Notes: generated from the letters alone by a model not told the origin. Counted from the stretch's first letter, positions 43,637 to 57,800 are shown. The stretch: DNA of 64,000 bases from Psettodes erumei (GCA_016785225.1 JAFBJZ010000357.1:67501-131500); one strand, 5' to 3'. Program-made: numbers and translations.

Positions 43637-46600
43637 CTGCAAGCCAACCTAAATATAAGGGATAATATTATCAATAACAAATCAACAACAGGATGGCAAA
43701 ATCAACAGGATCAACCTCATGCTTGAGATTCTCTTGGCATAGTATGGATAATTAATATGTGGTGTAGCCTGTGCATATTCTTTCGGAAATTGACTGAATC
43801 AGAGATGTCAGTGACTGATCGCTGTTCACAAATACAAAGTGAACGGGTAATCTTTTTCAAACTTTTGGATCAGACTGTATGTTTTTTCTTCTCATGTGTA
43901 AGGAGGTTTTTCATTAACACTGAAAATAAACAGGCTTATTAATCCTCACATAGAGGATAAAAGTGAATGTTTGCCGCAACATTTCATATAGGGACTGTTC
44001 AATGAAAAGCAGTTCTGATTTGTCCAAAAGTAATGAGTCTACCTTTTCCAGAAAGACTATTTATTTATATTTTAGTTTTTTAAGTTTTTGATGCTCTGAT
44101 AACATAAATACAATTCCATTTATTTCCACTGCAAAAAATGTGAGTGATTGATCTTTCAGAAACTAAAAGTTACTGCATGTCTAGATTGGGCAAGATGTAG
44201 GTATTATAACTGGTGTAATAATTGGCCCTTTAAAAGTTCTCGGGAAAAGTTGTTCAAGAAAAAGCCATTGGCATGCATAAGAGAGCCCAGTGTGCATCTC
44301 CTACACAAAAGTCTCCAATAATTCCATGGCTTCGGGAGATATAGGTAGGTGGTCTAACATTGTTGTGCAGCTATTTAGTTAATTGTGGGTGACAACATGA
44401 GAACTATTTAAATAATAATAATTATTAGTATTATTAGGCACCTTTAAGCGGAGGCTGTCTAAGCTTGGCACTTCCTACTTGCAGCATACCTCTGGATGGG
44501 TATGGAAATATCCCTTGATACTTAAGAAAATATAAAAACGATTCACTATTATTAGTGCTGGACATCGGAGTTAAAGACTTCCACAGGAAGTGTAAGTCAC
44601 ACTGAATGTAAAAGTATGAGTACTCTGTTCAGAGTTATGTAGTGTGTCCCTTGCACTATTCTCTCTTATTGAAACATATAGCCTTGCATGGCATTTCACT
44701 GAGGCCCTTCAGCTGTTGTTTGACTCACTACAGTGAGTGATGATACCAGTAAAGTATGCTGTTCAGATCCAGAACACATCATAAAAGTGTTGTGAGTGTG
44801 AGTGATGATGATCTCACCATGAGCGAGAATGTTTGTTCCACTTCATCCTCACAAGAATTTCACAAAATCATTTTTGTTTTCTTCCCCATATCTTTATGCA
44901 GTGATCTGGTTTATGTTGTCCTATTTCAAGATACTGAATGTAATGCTTTTAAAACTCTGCAAGTGCATTGAATATACAGGACACGGTGTGAAGAAGCATT
45001 AGTTTGAGAAGTGACTCAAAGTGACCTCTCATGCGAAATGGTTAAATCTTTCACTGGCTTATCCAGACAGAAGTCTAAAATTATAGACTTTTTGTGGATC
45101 AGTGCCTTGTAAGGAATGTTGCATTACAACATTATGCAACCTGTTGCATTTTTCTTCAAATAGCTGAAGTTTACTTCAGACTGCTGTTGTACTAGACTAC
45201 TGCTCCTGTAAGAAAACTAACTTGAAGAAGGGAAATTGCCATGGTCATCTGAGAAAATTTTAGCACTGTAAGAATATACAATTTTAACTCAGTCTTTTTC
45301 GAAGCACTTTAAATAACAAAAATCTGTAATTGTAGTGGGTAAATCAGTAGATATAACTACTTATTGAACAACAACGAGCCTAGACATGTCCAAACTTCTC
45401 AAGTTGGCAGAACTGAGACATTCAACACAGGATTTGAAAATAATTCAAGGAGATTAGTATCATAAAGCAATTATTACAACTTTAATTTTAATTTGATATT
45501 TTATTTTAAACATAGAAGGCATCAGGATCATTCAGATAACAGAAATCCAATATGAAAAATACCAGTGTGTTAGAACGGTTGTAAATCAATGCCTTACAGG
45601 TGGTTTGTTGGGTAATGGCAATTGATCTATATCTATATTTCCAGTGCAAGTTTACTTACTTTCTTACTACCTACACAGCTGCTGCACTATTACAGTGCAG
45701 GAGATTGTCTTCTCTAGCCAGCACCCGTAAACCACATTCTCATGAATTATGCAGCTGAGCTGGAGTACCTGTTCCCTATCCTTTTAACTTTGGCAGTAAA
45801 TACTGAAAACTGTCCTATGCTCAGAATGAATCACTGTCTGCACTTTAAATGCTTTTCTTATGTCTGAAGGTTTTTGTTAATGCCAACTTCTTTTTCTTTG
45901 GAAAACAAATCCTGACCTTTATCCACAGTTATGTGTTAGATTTGTTTCTCTTCTAAAGGTTTTTTTGTCTTTAAAGGTCATGTGTAGAAATGCAGTTGAA
46001 AGCAATTATGCTTTCAGTTATAATTGTGTCTGATAGCCTTTTATCAGACACAAACTCAGGAATGCAGTGCTGTTTTGAAGCAAACTCTCATATGGACAGC
46101 CTGCTAACCCCTAACCATCTGGGTCGACCAGCCTTTTCTTAGATATTTTCTCATGCCTGTAAACAGATTGATGGTGAGCCAAATTTACCTGCCTCATTTT
46201 TGAATGAGAACTAGATGTGACGCAAAATGCTTATAGTGATGCTCCAGATTGAAGCAGTGTATTTCTGAGACTCTGCTGGAAGCTGGAGCTAATATTGGAC
46301 TGGGCAGAGGTAGATTATGGTACTGTAACAGTTTAGGATGTTTAGGTTGATGTCTTGTTTCTGATGTCCCCCACTTGAACTGTTCTCCTTTCTGTGGTCT
46401 GTGAAAAAGGAAACTGTCATTGCTTCCAAATTACTTTGTGATAAAAATAACAATAGGAATTGCCACATACTCCACTTATGCCCACAGTGGGGGAGCCCTG
46501 AACAACAGTGTGGGCATCAATCATCTACTATATTATTGTTACAGTGTACCAGACTAAAAGGAACTTACCCAAGTCCAACTGTATACATTTTGCTGAGGAC

Positions 46601-49600
46601 ACTGAGTGCAAAGTTTCCTAAAGGAGCAGGCATGCAGGACAGGGCATGGCTTTTACTCAAAGAACGTCAGACAGAGATGCAGCCTGAGCCTCATTCTACA
46701 TTCTGAATGAGGAAATATACAGATGGGCATGTCATGGTTTGTTTTATTTCGTTTCCCTCAGTAACATCCAGCAGCAACTGTTTTAATATTTCTGCGTCAT
46801 GCATTTTACTGGTTATTCAGGGAGAGTAACTGGGTTAGTTTAAATTGTTTGTTTTGGCAGTAGCTGCACTTTTCCCGGTCCAAACTCTGCTGATGGAAGT
46901 TATATGGGAGCTGATTGCAATGCTGCTTCATAATATATGACTGAAGTGTTTTGTTAATGTGTCTGTGTTGTTAGAAACACAAGAGCAGACAGACATCGCA
47001 ACACAAAATACACAGTTTGGAAATGCAGCATTTAGCATCTAGCTAGCATTGAGCAGTGAATCAATACTGTATGTACAGCACATCAATGCAGTCAGTATGA
47101 CAGGCAATAATTTTCCATGGACAATGCAAATCCTGTTGGTAACCATAACTTGCTCAACAGCACTCCTTGCTTGAGGCCAAGCATTGTGTTTTTAATTTCC
47201 AATTAGTTTTGCACGTGCCCATAATCAATGGCAGGAATATGTTTTCTGACCCTGTTTGGTCTTGCACTACCTACCTTATCTGATAGCTTGAAAGCAACCC
47301 ACCCTTGCCTGGTAACGCTGTTACCATGGCCTTTGTCGAGACCATGCAGACCCTGCAGCTAATACGCGAGGCGTGATGAGAATTGAGAACCCTCAAAATG
47401 CTAAACAGGAAGGACGACTGGCTCTCTCTCTTTCATCCTGTTTTGCCAGCTCTCTCCTCCTGTGTTCTTTACATTCACTTTTTTGTGCTCACTCTGACTC
47501 CACTGAAATTTCCTAGCCAGAGCACTTTATATACAGTAAATCTTGCATTTTCATCAATTTGAGGCTATGGAGGCATCCAACAGGAACTGTGGGCAGAGGC
47601 TGGACAAATGTAAAACACAAACTCTGGTGAGGTGAATCAATAATGTCCTTCATTCTTTGAACTTACCCAGATACAGAGTTCTTTTTAAGTCATTGCACTG
47701 AAACTGCAGCAAGATGTCTTTCCTGGTCTGCATGGCTAGTGATTGGCTGCAGGCTAAACATTATATTCTGCTGACCTTTTGTTAAGAGAGATAAAAGCCT
47801 CTCTAACTGGCTGTGTTGAATGCCACTTAGCCGAAGTCATCAACACATCACAAAGTTGATATAGTCTGTGGTTACTGTTTAGGCTGCATGGCAGGAGTGT
47901 GCATTCATGTGTTACCTTACTGTAGGGAACTTGCCGGGCTATAGCCATATTAATACCATGAGTTTCAGCAGATTTATCCTTTTCCTTTTCCTGAAGTCCG
48001 TCTTCTTGTTTTTCCTTGGGGCGTGATTTTTTACCAACAGAGCTTTAAACTCAGTGCTATTCAGCTTTCAAGTCTGCAAGTCAAGCAGTGCACATCCCCT
48101 TTGGCCTTCATTTATGCTGGAGGGATGTTTAGTGCCAGAGATGCCACGGAGTGCTTGAAAATTGTCATTTTTTCCCACCTGATTCAGTATTGACATGCAA
48201 AGACATATAGATTACTTGTCATCATGTCATCATCATCAACTACTTTCAAAATTGGTCAAAGCACAAGAGGAGTGAGCTTGCAAAATAACTCCTGATCTGC
48301 TGCATGTCTCTTTGAGTTACAAAGTGGCCATATGTCTTTTTGAATGGACTGCTAAAATGCATTTAGAGACATGGGAGACACTGCAATGTGTGTGTTGTTT
48401 GCAATGTTATTTTGCATTTGTTCTATTAAGATTTTCTAAAAGAATATTAAATAAGAATCATTTTTGAAAAGTCCTACATATTATGAAAATGTGCAATGCT
48501 TTGTTTATGTGCATTACATGATTACTACTTAGATAAAGTAGTACATAATGGTCTAATATTTACATACTCATACATACATACCATAACTTTGTATACACAT
48601 AACACACAATACACCAAATTACCTCACTAGCTAAAGAAACATAAAAAGCTTTCGTATAAAATTTGTACAAACATGACTGTAATCATGATATATAAACCAA
48701 AAAAGATGACTGTACTGTAGAAGTAGATGGTTGCACATTATACCACACATTTAATTCCTATATATAGCACTTTATTGCTGGCTTTCCTACCTGACTGGAT
48801 TTTCTGTGTGCACCTGCAGCTTGGTCACAGATGCATTTAGATAGCCAGTCCTCTTTCAAAGTCCAACAAATGTCCCTAATTCATTCAATTTAATGACAGT
48901 GATTGTGTAATTGTGATTAACTTATTTCTGCATTAAAGTGCTTTTCTTCCAGCCCATGTTTCCTGATAATAAAACTTGTATAGATAATACTTGATAATAA
49001 GATAATACCTGAAATTGTGATTGAATTGATGATTGATTCAAATAAAACTTCTGATCAGATAATTATGCAAATTACAATATATATAGAATTTAACTTCTTT
49101 GAGAAGCAGTGAAAGCAAAAATACAGTGCATTAATGGAAGAATGTTGGTGCTGTGTTTGTGGGAGTGTGATCTGTAAATGTCAGTGCATGCAGTGAATCG
49201 TCTCTTACTTGTGCAGATCTTTAAAGCTGGAGGCACTGAAAAAATCCCTGTGTGATGTCTCTTCAGCTCAGCAAATGGGCATCTTCTTCTTCTTCTTTTC
49301 TTTGTTGCCTTTTTTTCTTTGCTCCTTTTCTTACAGATCTTACATCTCTAGTGAGACATGCTCTCCTGCAGGTCTTTGTCGAAGCACAGAGTGATATGAG
49401 GAGTCAGGCAGAAACAGTGTTGTCTCACTCAGCAGTGAGTAAGAGTGACAGAGGGAAGGAGGAAGAAAAGAGACCTACAGATCCCCTCTCTCTGTCAAAT
49501 CCTCATAAGTTGTGCCTCCTCCCACTTATTCTTCTTTATTTTGTTCATATCCACGTGCATTTGCACTTCCAGCGATGACACAAAATCACACTTTTGCACG

Positions 49601-52600
49601 CATCTCATACAATATGCTTTCAACACCTATGCAGCAACCTATTATTTGCAAATGGAAGAGAGGGCAACTTGCTCTTTTTGCTCTATTTGCTGCAATGAAA
49701 GCCTTGATTGCCTGCAGATTATCCCACACCTGAAGAGGAGTGAGGGAGAAAATGAGTAATCGTGTGACAAAACAGAGAGAGTCAAAGTCACTGTTTTGTG
49801 TCCAGGGTAAAGATGTTGCAATATGAAAGAAGAAAATTTGCAGACGCATACGCAAATTGGTAAGGTGAAGATGTTGACTTAAATACACTTGCTTCCTTTT
49901 CATTATTAGCCATTAATAACAAAAATACTTGTAATTATTGGCACTTTTCTTCATGTCAAATCAATTCAAAACACAAAATCCACAAGCACAGGTAAAAAAA
50001 AAACATACACATTAGGCTGTGGGTCTCTTTGCACCAAGCAGTGCTTGTAATGTCATGTACTGTCACTCCTCTAACAATTTATCTTTGTACTGCCCTTTAC
50101 AATTTAATGTCCCCTCACAGGACCCCCTGCTGACATATCGACAACACAATAAGTGCAGTATCAAATAGAGTTCAGGCTGTTCTTCCTCCTATAAGAAAGA
50201 CAGAAAAAGAAAGATGCTGTGGAGCTCATTTGTGAGTTCAAGTGTCACAGCCTCATGGATATACAGTCTTAGTCCACCACTGCCTTTTCCATTGATCTTT
50301 ATCTTTGTGAGCATATCTTACCCTTTTCACTCTGTTCCCCTTCCAAAAAAGTGGTTTCTTAGATGCTACCCTTCCAAAAAGACTATTCCTGATCAAGCCA
50401 GCTTCCTGCCATTCTTGGAGTGTGAGGAGAGGTCACACTCTGTGACTCCTACTTGAGCCTGTAAAAGCATTTTTTTCAGAAAATGTTGTTTTTTTTTAAC
50501 ACTGCATATATATTTCCTGTACTTTCTTGTTGTATTGAAGAACAACATTATACATGATCATCATAGCATCACTAAAACAACAAATCTAATGGTGGCCTAA
50601 CTTTTGCATTGCATATTATATACATATACAGTATATACACTCAAATTTCCCAGCCTTGTTCCATCTGTTTCACATGACACAAGTTGGGGGGGGGCAATTC
50701 AATATCAGATGGGCTGCTCAATGAAAACCCCATGAGAGCTGTGAGCAAAAAAAAAGAGAAAAAGAAGATTGCTTTATTTCAGAGGAATTCTGCATGGCAG
50801 GTCTTTTTTTGTAGAAGCCTGAAAGGAAATTGAGTGTTTGATTGGTTCGTCTAGCAGCTGCAGAAAACTTGTAAAGTAAAGGGGACTCAAAAGAGGCACT
50901 CAGGAGACATTTAGCTGCAGGTCTTAAAGATGAATAGCAAAAATAAACACGTAGCGTTGGAGTGCATAAACACTGGTTTGGTTGTGCGATGAGGTCATAC
51001 ATTTTATCCCTAAACCAAGTACAATTTCCCTCTTTGCCAACCCCTAAATGTTAAATGTTTGATATGTGTTTATGCATATTGTTCTAATGTTATGACTCCC
51101 CTTTTTACACTGAATAATAATCATGGTTGCTGATGCATGAGTAAGCTTTTAGCATTCAGGCCTTGAGGCATAAATCGTCATTTATGTAACCTTGTTATCG
51201 GTGTGTCACAGCCATCTGTATAATTGACTGATCGGCTGACTGTGAAATTACTGCAAGCCTTTTTTATAATGGTATATTAAATGGTTGAGGTTGTGTGTGT
51301 AGTGAACTTTACAAATGTTTGTAATGATTTCAGTCCTTGCAAATGATAAACAATATATTGTTAAATATATTAAATATATGAATATTAATATATTATTATA
51401 TATTATAAAGTACATCATTATATTATTAATACTGATGTGTCAGTGCATTAAAAGTATTTTACTGTTGTAACTGGTCAAGGTTGAGCAAAATTTAACTACT
51501 TAAAGTATTTTGTATAGTATTTCTCAACATAGGGATCAGATCCTTTCAAAAGGAACCAATCAGAGGTCTTGTAAGATGTTAAATGGGTCAAAAAGAACAT
51601 AAAACAAGTATTTAGTCAGATGGACTTTTCTCTGATCTAAGGCCTTTTTGTAAAATTGTATTTCCTTTTGCCTCGAATAGTTACTCAAGTGAAACCTGAG
51701 AAGTTTAAATAGGAAATGTGGAGACATCTGAAATGTTGCAAGAGCCCCAGCAAGAGATGACTTTTTTTTTTTAAATCTTTGGCACTGCGTTGTATTTTAT
51801 AATCTTAGTTAGTGGAATAAAAAGTACAATATTTCCTTCTGATGTGGTATATATACAGATGTGGTACATATAGTTGGATTACAAAACGAGGGCATTTCAC
51901 AGTATGTTGAGTTTTTGATTTTGATTGCTGCTGAACTTTGATGTTTTATGGGTGCAACAGCTAAGCGAATCTGTCTCACCAAATGTCACACACTGTCTAT
52001 TTTTGATTCAGTGCCCCTTAAGGACACCTTCAGCCACAAACAGTCATGGCAGATTAGCTTGGCTTCTCGTCCCATCTCGACTCTGACCTCCATGTGTCTG
52101 TACATGGGCCACCCTTCAGGAGGCAGATGCTGGAGACAGAAGTGGGGAAGAGGATTATGCAGAGAGAGAACTGAGGTTACCATATGAATTCGTAGCTCAA
52201 AGCAGAGGGATGGCGCTTTTCTCGTGTGGAAACTTTTATCTTATCAAAAAAACATGACAAAGATGAAGTGCTTTCACTGATCACTGAAGGCAAGAATAAG
52301 GATTTGGAAGACTATATTGAAAATAATAAGACAATAAGGACATAAAAGTGAAAGTGTAGTGTTTTATAGACAGGGAGATGAGAGAAAGAAGTATGCAAAT
52401 ACGGGAAAAAGCTGTACACAATTTCTCTTGATTTCATGCTTAGCTCAGTAATTGTGAAAGTGACCTATTGATGTGAAAACCCATGGCTCCTTTGTCATTC
52501 CTTACCCTCTCTCAGATTAATTTTCATACTCATCTGGTTCCTCGCTGCTTTTAGTAAGCATGGCAGCAGCTGTAACCCATATCCATGTCACAGTTTATGG

Positions 52601-54480
52601 GTCTTTTCAACATGAACTGTATAATAGATAGCAGGCAGACTTCAGTTTATTCTATGGGAGTAAAATGACTTTTCAAGGTGTGCGACATTTCTCAGTCTAA
52701 AACCAGCAACTTCTGTAGGACAGACCTTGGGAGGTAGTATTAAAAAAATGAGCTGACTTAGACTTGACTGACTTAGTAGAACAAGTATTTCCACTATTGC
52801 CAGTTTCATATTGTACCATTTTCACACAAAGTTTAATAAAAACATGTATCTGTGCCCCATGTAACAATTGTGACACACATTTTCTTGGCTGCGACTGAAA
52901 TAAACAAGTTTGTGAATAATTGTCAGCGGATTTTCCCAGACAACCTCTGATGCGCCCCAGTGTTGTTTGTACCAAATAGGGATGTTTGCCCATCATTACA
53001 TTGTCTGATATATAGCTTATCGGCTATAAATTAATGCTGCTACCAGTGCAGGAGCCAACTGTTTCCAGATGCTTCTGTTAGCTCAGGCACTGGAGCTGAT
53101 ATTTATTTTTGTCTGGTACAACAACAGGTGGATGGAATGTCTCCAATTTACAGGACACATGGCCTCAACAAAGTAATGTCTTACCATATTGGCCATGTTG
53201 ACAGGAGCTGTCTCATTTTACAGTGTAAAATCTGTGTTGTGACCTTTTAAATGCGTGTCTTGCTGCTATAAATTCTAAAACATGTAAACAGCTGGATTGC
53301 ATTGAGCTTGTTTAGAAAGAGAAATACAATTACTCACCAGTTTTCCCCATAGGCTAGTGACTCAGTGCTACATGCTGCACTACCCGGCTGTCTGTTGATT
53401 TGTTTCTTATTAAAGCAATTGCATTATATCTTGCTGGTATGTACCCTAGACTGTATCTACCCCTTTAACTATACGAACTGTCTATTTATGAACTTATTTA
53501 AATTGTCTTTCTGGCTGCTGTTGGTTTCAATTTATTTCAGTTTGGTATGAAAAGCAGCTGGCAGGTGCTTGTAACTTGCTATTCTATTATCAGGTTGTTT
53601 GATCTGTTTTTGTAATTACTCAATCTGTCCACTTTGAGCCGATTGACCTCCTCCTCTTGCCATAGGTTTCTGAAAGAGGCCATGATGAGATGCTCCAAAG
53701 GTCCTTGCCTTGAGTCTGAGGAAATCTTCTCCTACATCAATACTCACCATCCCAGTTTACCCAGTTCCTGGTAAATACCTCTACTCTTCCCGTGGAAATG
53801 GAAAACCCAAAGTTTTTGTGTCCTCTGACCCTATCCCCACTCTGGATCATGGGATAGAGTGCTTCAGCAGAATCCTCAGCCTCAACACCTGGCTGCAGTC
53901 AACCTGCTCCTCACAATATATGTTTTGACAATTTTAATCTGGGATCTCTCTTCCTTTAATAAAACCAATGGAGTTCATCCTTACAGCCTGGGTAGCCATG
54001 AACTCGAAGCTGTTTTGAAGTCCTCTACAAGACTGTTTACCTTGCATGGCCCTTCCTCGGATCCTCTTCTCCTTTTTCTATCACTACCCATCAAAATGCT
54101 GTCAGCTCTGCCCACTGGCCCTAGCTGTCATTATCTTCCTCCCCACACTCTTTCTCTGTACAGACTATTGTTATCTACAGGTTCCTTCAATCACACTGAC
54201 TAACTAGGACTGACTTTAAAAATAACACCTCTAAATATGGAAGGAAAATGTATGCACTTATGTCCTATTCCCTGTTTACCTGGCTCCTTGCCCTCTGCTT
54301 TGTTGCTAAACAATTTTGGCCTCCTGCCTGTGAGGTCTCTAGGTCCTTTATTATTAATGATTTCATAGTTTCTAATGATTTGGACCTTTTTATGATTATT
54401 GACTTGGCCGTTGTAGCTCAACTATGAGATTCAATTGCACTACTGTCATTTTCCCAGTATACATTATACATACTTTTTGG
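43637..54480. other. Long region without a recognisable gene
   Basis: About 10.8 kb of AT-rich sequence. The left end must contain the 5' non-coding exon(s) and promoter of the minus-strand prlhr-like gene, not resolved here. Seen: a short hairpin at 46025-46052, and scattered TA-rich runs (51355-51430, 50590-50640). The open frames (up to 114 codons) match no family I know. The part at 53640-54230 has longer frames with repeat-like composition and could be old transposon DNA, but I cannot assign it. Confidence 0.4.
46025..46052. repeat. 11-bp perfect hairpin
   Basis: TGTGTCTGATA at 46025-46035 and its exact reverse complement at 46042-46052 are separated by six bases. No gene context. Confidence 0.8.
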
Positions 54481-54579
54481 AACTCTGTCAACTGATATTA
54501 GTCACTAACCTCTTTTAAATCCAATCTTAAAACATTTCTTTTCAAAAAAAACTTTAGTATGTTTGTGTATAAAAAAAAA

Positions 54580-57540
54580 AAAATCTTCCTCTCGCCCACC
54601 TGGGCGGTGTCTCCTTCAGACTCGGGTCCTCTACCAGAGGCCTGGGAGTCTGAGGGTTCTGCGCAGGATCTTAGCTGTTCCTAGCATTGCGCTCTTTTGG
54701 ACAGAGATCTCTGATGTTGTTCCTGGTATCTGTTGGAGCCATCCTTTCAGCTTGGGGGTCACCGCCCCTAGGGCCCCGATCACTATTGGTACCACTGTTG
54801 CCTTCACACCCCACATTTTCTCTATCTCCTCTTTCAGCCCTTGGTATTTCTCGAGCTTCTCATGTTCTTTCTTTCTGATGTTGCTATCGCTGGGGATTGC
54901 TACATCTATCACTACCACTGTCTTCCGATGTTTATCCGCCACCACTATGTCAGGCTGATTGGCCATCACCATCTTGTCAGTCTGGAAGTCCCACAGGATC
55001 TTGGCCTGTTTGTTCTCTGTCACCTTTGGGGGTGTCTCCCATCTGGACCCTGGGACCTCCAGTCCATACTCTGTACAGATGTTCCTGTATACTATGCCCG
55101 CTACCTGGTTATGCTGCTCCATGTATGCTTTGCCTGCCAGCATCTTACACCCTGCTGTGATGTGTTGGACTGTCTCAGGGCCTTCTCTGCACAGCCTGCA
55201 CCTGGGGTCTTGTCTGGTGTGGTAGACCCCAGCCTCTATTGCTCTGGTGTTTAGGGCCTGTTCCTATGCTGCCATGATTAGTGCCTCTGTGCTGTCTTTC
55301 AGTCCAACCTTTTCCAGCCACTGGTATGTTTTGTCCATATCAGCCACTTCTTCAATTTGTCGGCAACAAAAGCCGTTCTGGGCTTTTGTTGCCTGAGGCA
55401 TTCACTTAGGAGTTGGTCTTTGGGGGCCATTTTCTCGATGTCTTCCTGGAGGTTCACCGTTTCCTCCTGGACAGTAGTTCTGACACTTACTAGTCCTCGG
55501 CCCTCCTCCTTTCGCTTTGTGTACAGCTTCAGGACGCTGGACTTAGGGTGACCCACCATGCATGGTAAGGAGCTTCCTTGTCTTGATATCAGTGGCTTGT
55601 ATCTCTTCCAGTGGCCAGGATATTATCCCAGCCGGGTATCTGATCACTGGCATGGCATATGTGTTAATGGCTTGTATCTTATTTTTGCCGTTCAGCTGAC
55701 TTTTCAGGACCTGCCTTACCCTCTGGAGGTATTTGGCTGTGGCTGACCTTCGAGCTGCCTCCTCATGATTACCATTTGCCTTTGGGATCCCCAGGTATTT
55801 GTAACTGTCCTGCACATCTGCAATGTTCCCTTCAAGTAGGTCAACCCCCTCGGTTGTGATCACCTTTCCTCTTCTAGATATCATCCGCCCACATTTATCT
55901 AGTCCGAATGACATCCCAATGTTTTTGCTGTAGATCCGAGTGAGGTGAATCAGGGAATCAATGTCACGCTCATTCTTCGCATACAGCTTGATGTCATCCA
56001 TGTAGAGGTGGCTGATGGTTGTTCCACTTCGAAACTGGTACCCATAGCCACTCTTTGAGATGATCTGGCTGAGGGGGTTTAGGCCTATGCAGAACAGCAG
56101 GGGGGACAGAGCATCTCCTTGGTATATGCCGCATCTGATGCTCACCTGTGCAATTGGTTTTGAGTTGGCCTCCAGAGTCATGTTCCACAGCCTCATTGAG
56201 TTCTGGATGAACTCTCTTAGGGTCCTATTGATGTTTTACAGCTTTAGGCACTCCAGTATCCATGTGTGTGGCATCGAATCATAGGCCTTCTTGTAGTCAA
56301 TCCAGGCAGTGCACAGGTTGGTGTTCCTCGTCTTGCAATCTCGGGCAATCACCCTATCCACCAGTAGCTGGTGTTTGGCTCCTCTGGTGTTATTGTCTAC
56401 ACCTTTCTGTGCTCTGCTCATGTATTGCTCCATGTGCCTACTATGATGCCTGATAGGAGCTTCCATGTGGTGCTGAGGCAGGTTATAGGCCAGTAATTGG
56501 ATGGTATTGTTCCCTTCTGGGGGTCCTTCATTATGAGGACTGTCCGGCCTTGGGTTAGCCACTCTGGGTGGTTTCCCGATATTAGGAGCTGGTTCATCTG
56601 TGCTGCCTTTCGTTCATGGAGTGCAGTCAGCTTCTTGAGCCAGTAGGCGTGTATCATGTCAGGCCCTGGGGCTGTCCAGCTCTTCATTTTGGACACTCTG
56701 GTTTGGATGTCTGCTAGCGTGATGACTACTGGGTCTTGTTCTGGGAGTTGGCTGTGCTCTGCTTGTAAGTCTTTCAACCATTGGGCATTAGTGTTGTGGG
56801 TTGCCTCTTTCTCCCAGATACTCTTCCAGTATTGCTCAGTCTCAGCCCTGGGTGGCTCCATTGCCATCCTGTTACCCTGCCATTGAGAGTAGACCTTAGC
56901 TGGGTTGGTGGAGAACACCCTGTTTATTCTCCTGGCCTCTACATCTCTTGTGTACCTCTTTACGTGGGTAGCTAGGGCTGTGAGCCTTTGCTTAGCAGTC
57001 TCCAGTGCCTCAGCTGTGGCAGCTTGTTGTATTTCCTGGGCAGCTCTTTCCTTACATTCACACCCCTGCTTAGTTCTGTTAGAAGGCTGACTTCTTTCCG
57101 TGCCGCCACGATTTTTGCCATGTTGTTGTAGCCAAGCATCTCTAGGATTACTGTTGCCGCTGTATACATCAGCTGATTGGTCTCAGTGATGGTTGTGGTA
57201 GGGTCAGTTAGAAGTGCTGTGTTTACATCCTCCAGTAGAGACTGGTCTGGTACTTTGTTGTTTAGCCTTGGCAAGGAGGAAGTAGTTGAGTTCCTCCAGG
57301 ACTTCATGATTCTCTCTCTCAGGTCAGCTGCCCTTGCATTCAGTTCGTCTTGCTTTGGGGCTTGGTACCCAATCTCGATATTTGGGGGTGATGATGAAAC
57401 CACCCCCAAGCTGACCTGGCGTCCTGGCTCCCCCTTGCCGAAGAATATTTTTTGTACCGTGGATGAGGTACACCGCTGTACCTCCTCAATCTCTAGTTCC
57501 GATAGCAACTTCCTCTTGCAGATGTTCGAGCACTGAGCTA
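54580..57540 (-). mobile_element. R4/Dong-clade (Rex6-like) non-LTR retrotransposon, inactivated
   Basis: Read on the minus strand from about 57540 to 54580, the successive pieces form one LINE ORF. They are an N-terminal region (57508-56972), RT entry (56918-56418), palm motif A with WIDYKKAYDSMPH (56562-56236), RT core with GIYQGDALSPLLF and the catalytic YMDD at 55993-56004 (56196-55543), a linker (55559-55299), and a C-terminal restriction-like endonuclease region with QPDIVVADKHRK and VVVIDVAIP (55143-54631). The pieces are in different frames, with at least four frame changes and one stop, so the copy is dead. The 3' end abuts an A-run on the plus strand at 54570-54583. The C-terminal endonuclease places it in the R2/R4 type rather than the L1/L2 type. 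Confidence 0.75.
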
Positions 57541-57560
57541 AGAGCTGTTTCTTAGTCAGT

Positions 57561-57602
57561 GAGGATGTGGGGTTTCAAAGCAACCACTTCTCCCACATCC
57601 TC
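57561..57602. repeat. 11-bp inverted repeat at the 5' boundary of the R4-like LINE
   Basis: GAGGATGTGGG (57561-57571) and its exact reverse complement (57592-57602) flank a 20-base loop. It lies between the first coding piece of the LINE and the AT microsatellite. Confidence 0.85.

Positions 57603-57605
<3 letters not shown>

Positions 57606-57649
<44 letters not shown>
57606..57649. repeat. (AT)22 microsatellite
   Basis: An uninterrupted alternating AT tract of 44 bases that directly abuts the 5' boundary of the R4-like LINE. Confidence 0.98.
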
Positions 57650-57651
<2 letters not shown>

Positions 57652-57800
57652 CTTTATTATTTATTATTTCATTATTTTATTCTGTTAAATTAACTGCCTG
57701 CACCTCTCTTTCTTTCATCTCTATCTTGTCTGTTTTAATTTTTTATTAAGCACTTTGTAACTTTGAGAAAACTACTATATAAATAAAGTTTATAATTATT

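Larger units (their letters stand above)
54485..57800 (+). mobile_element. L2-like LINE 3' tail, split by the R4-like insertion
   Basis: At 54509-54570 the plus strand can be read as a Phe-Lys-Ser-Asn-Leu-Lys-Thr-Phe-Leu-Phe type peptide, the usual C-terminus of fish L2/CR1 reverse transcriptases. About 57745-57795 is an AT-rich tail ending in tataaataaagttta, like the 3' ends of such elements. Between the two pieces lies the minus-strand R4-like LINE. I infer a nested insertion; the coding part is too short to be certain. Confidence 0.4.

Noticed and set aside
46401..46706. 101-codon frame in the gene-poor region
   Set aside because: No recognisable family, and mixed composition with no repeats or domains.
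49252..49903. Several overlapping frames of about 100 codons on both strands
   Set aside because: They overlap in different frames on opposite strands over T-rich sequence; none shows a domain.
54841..57536. Plus-strand open frames of 60-137 codons across 54.8-57.5 kb
   Set aside because: They are shadows of the minus-strand R4-like LINE, whose RT and endonuclease motifs are clear in the other orientation.
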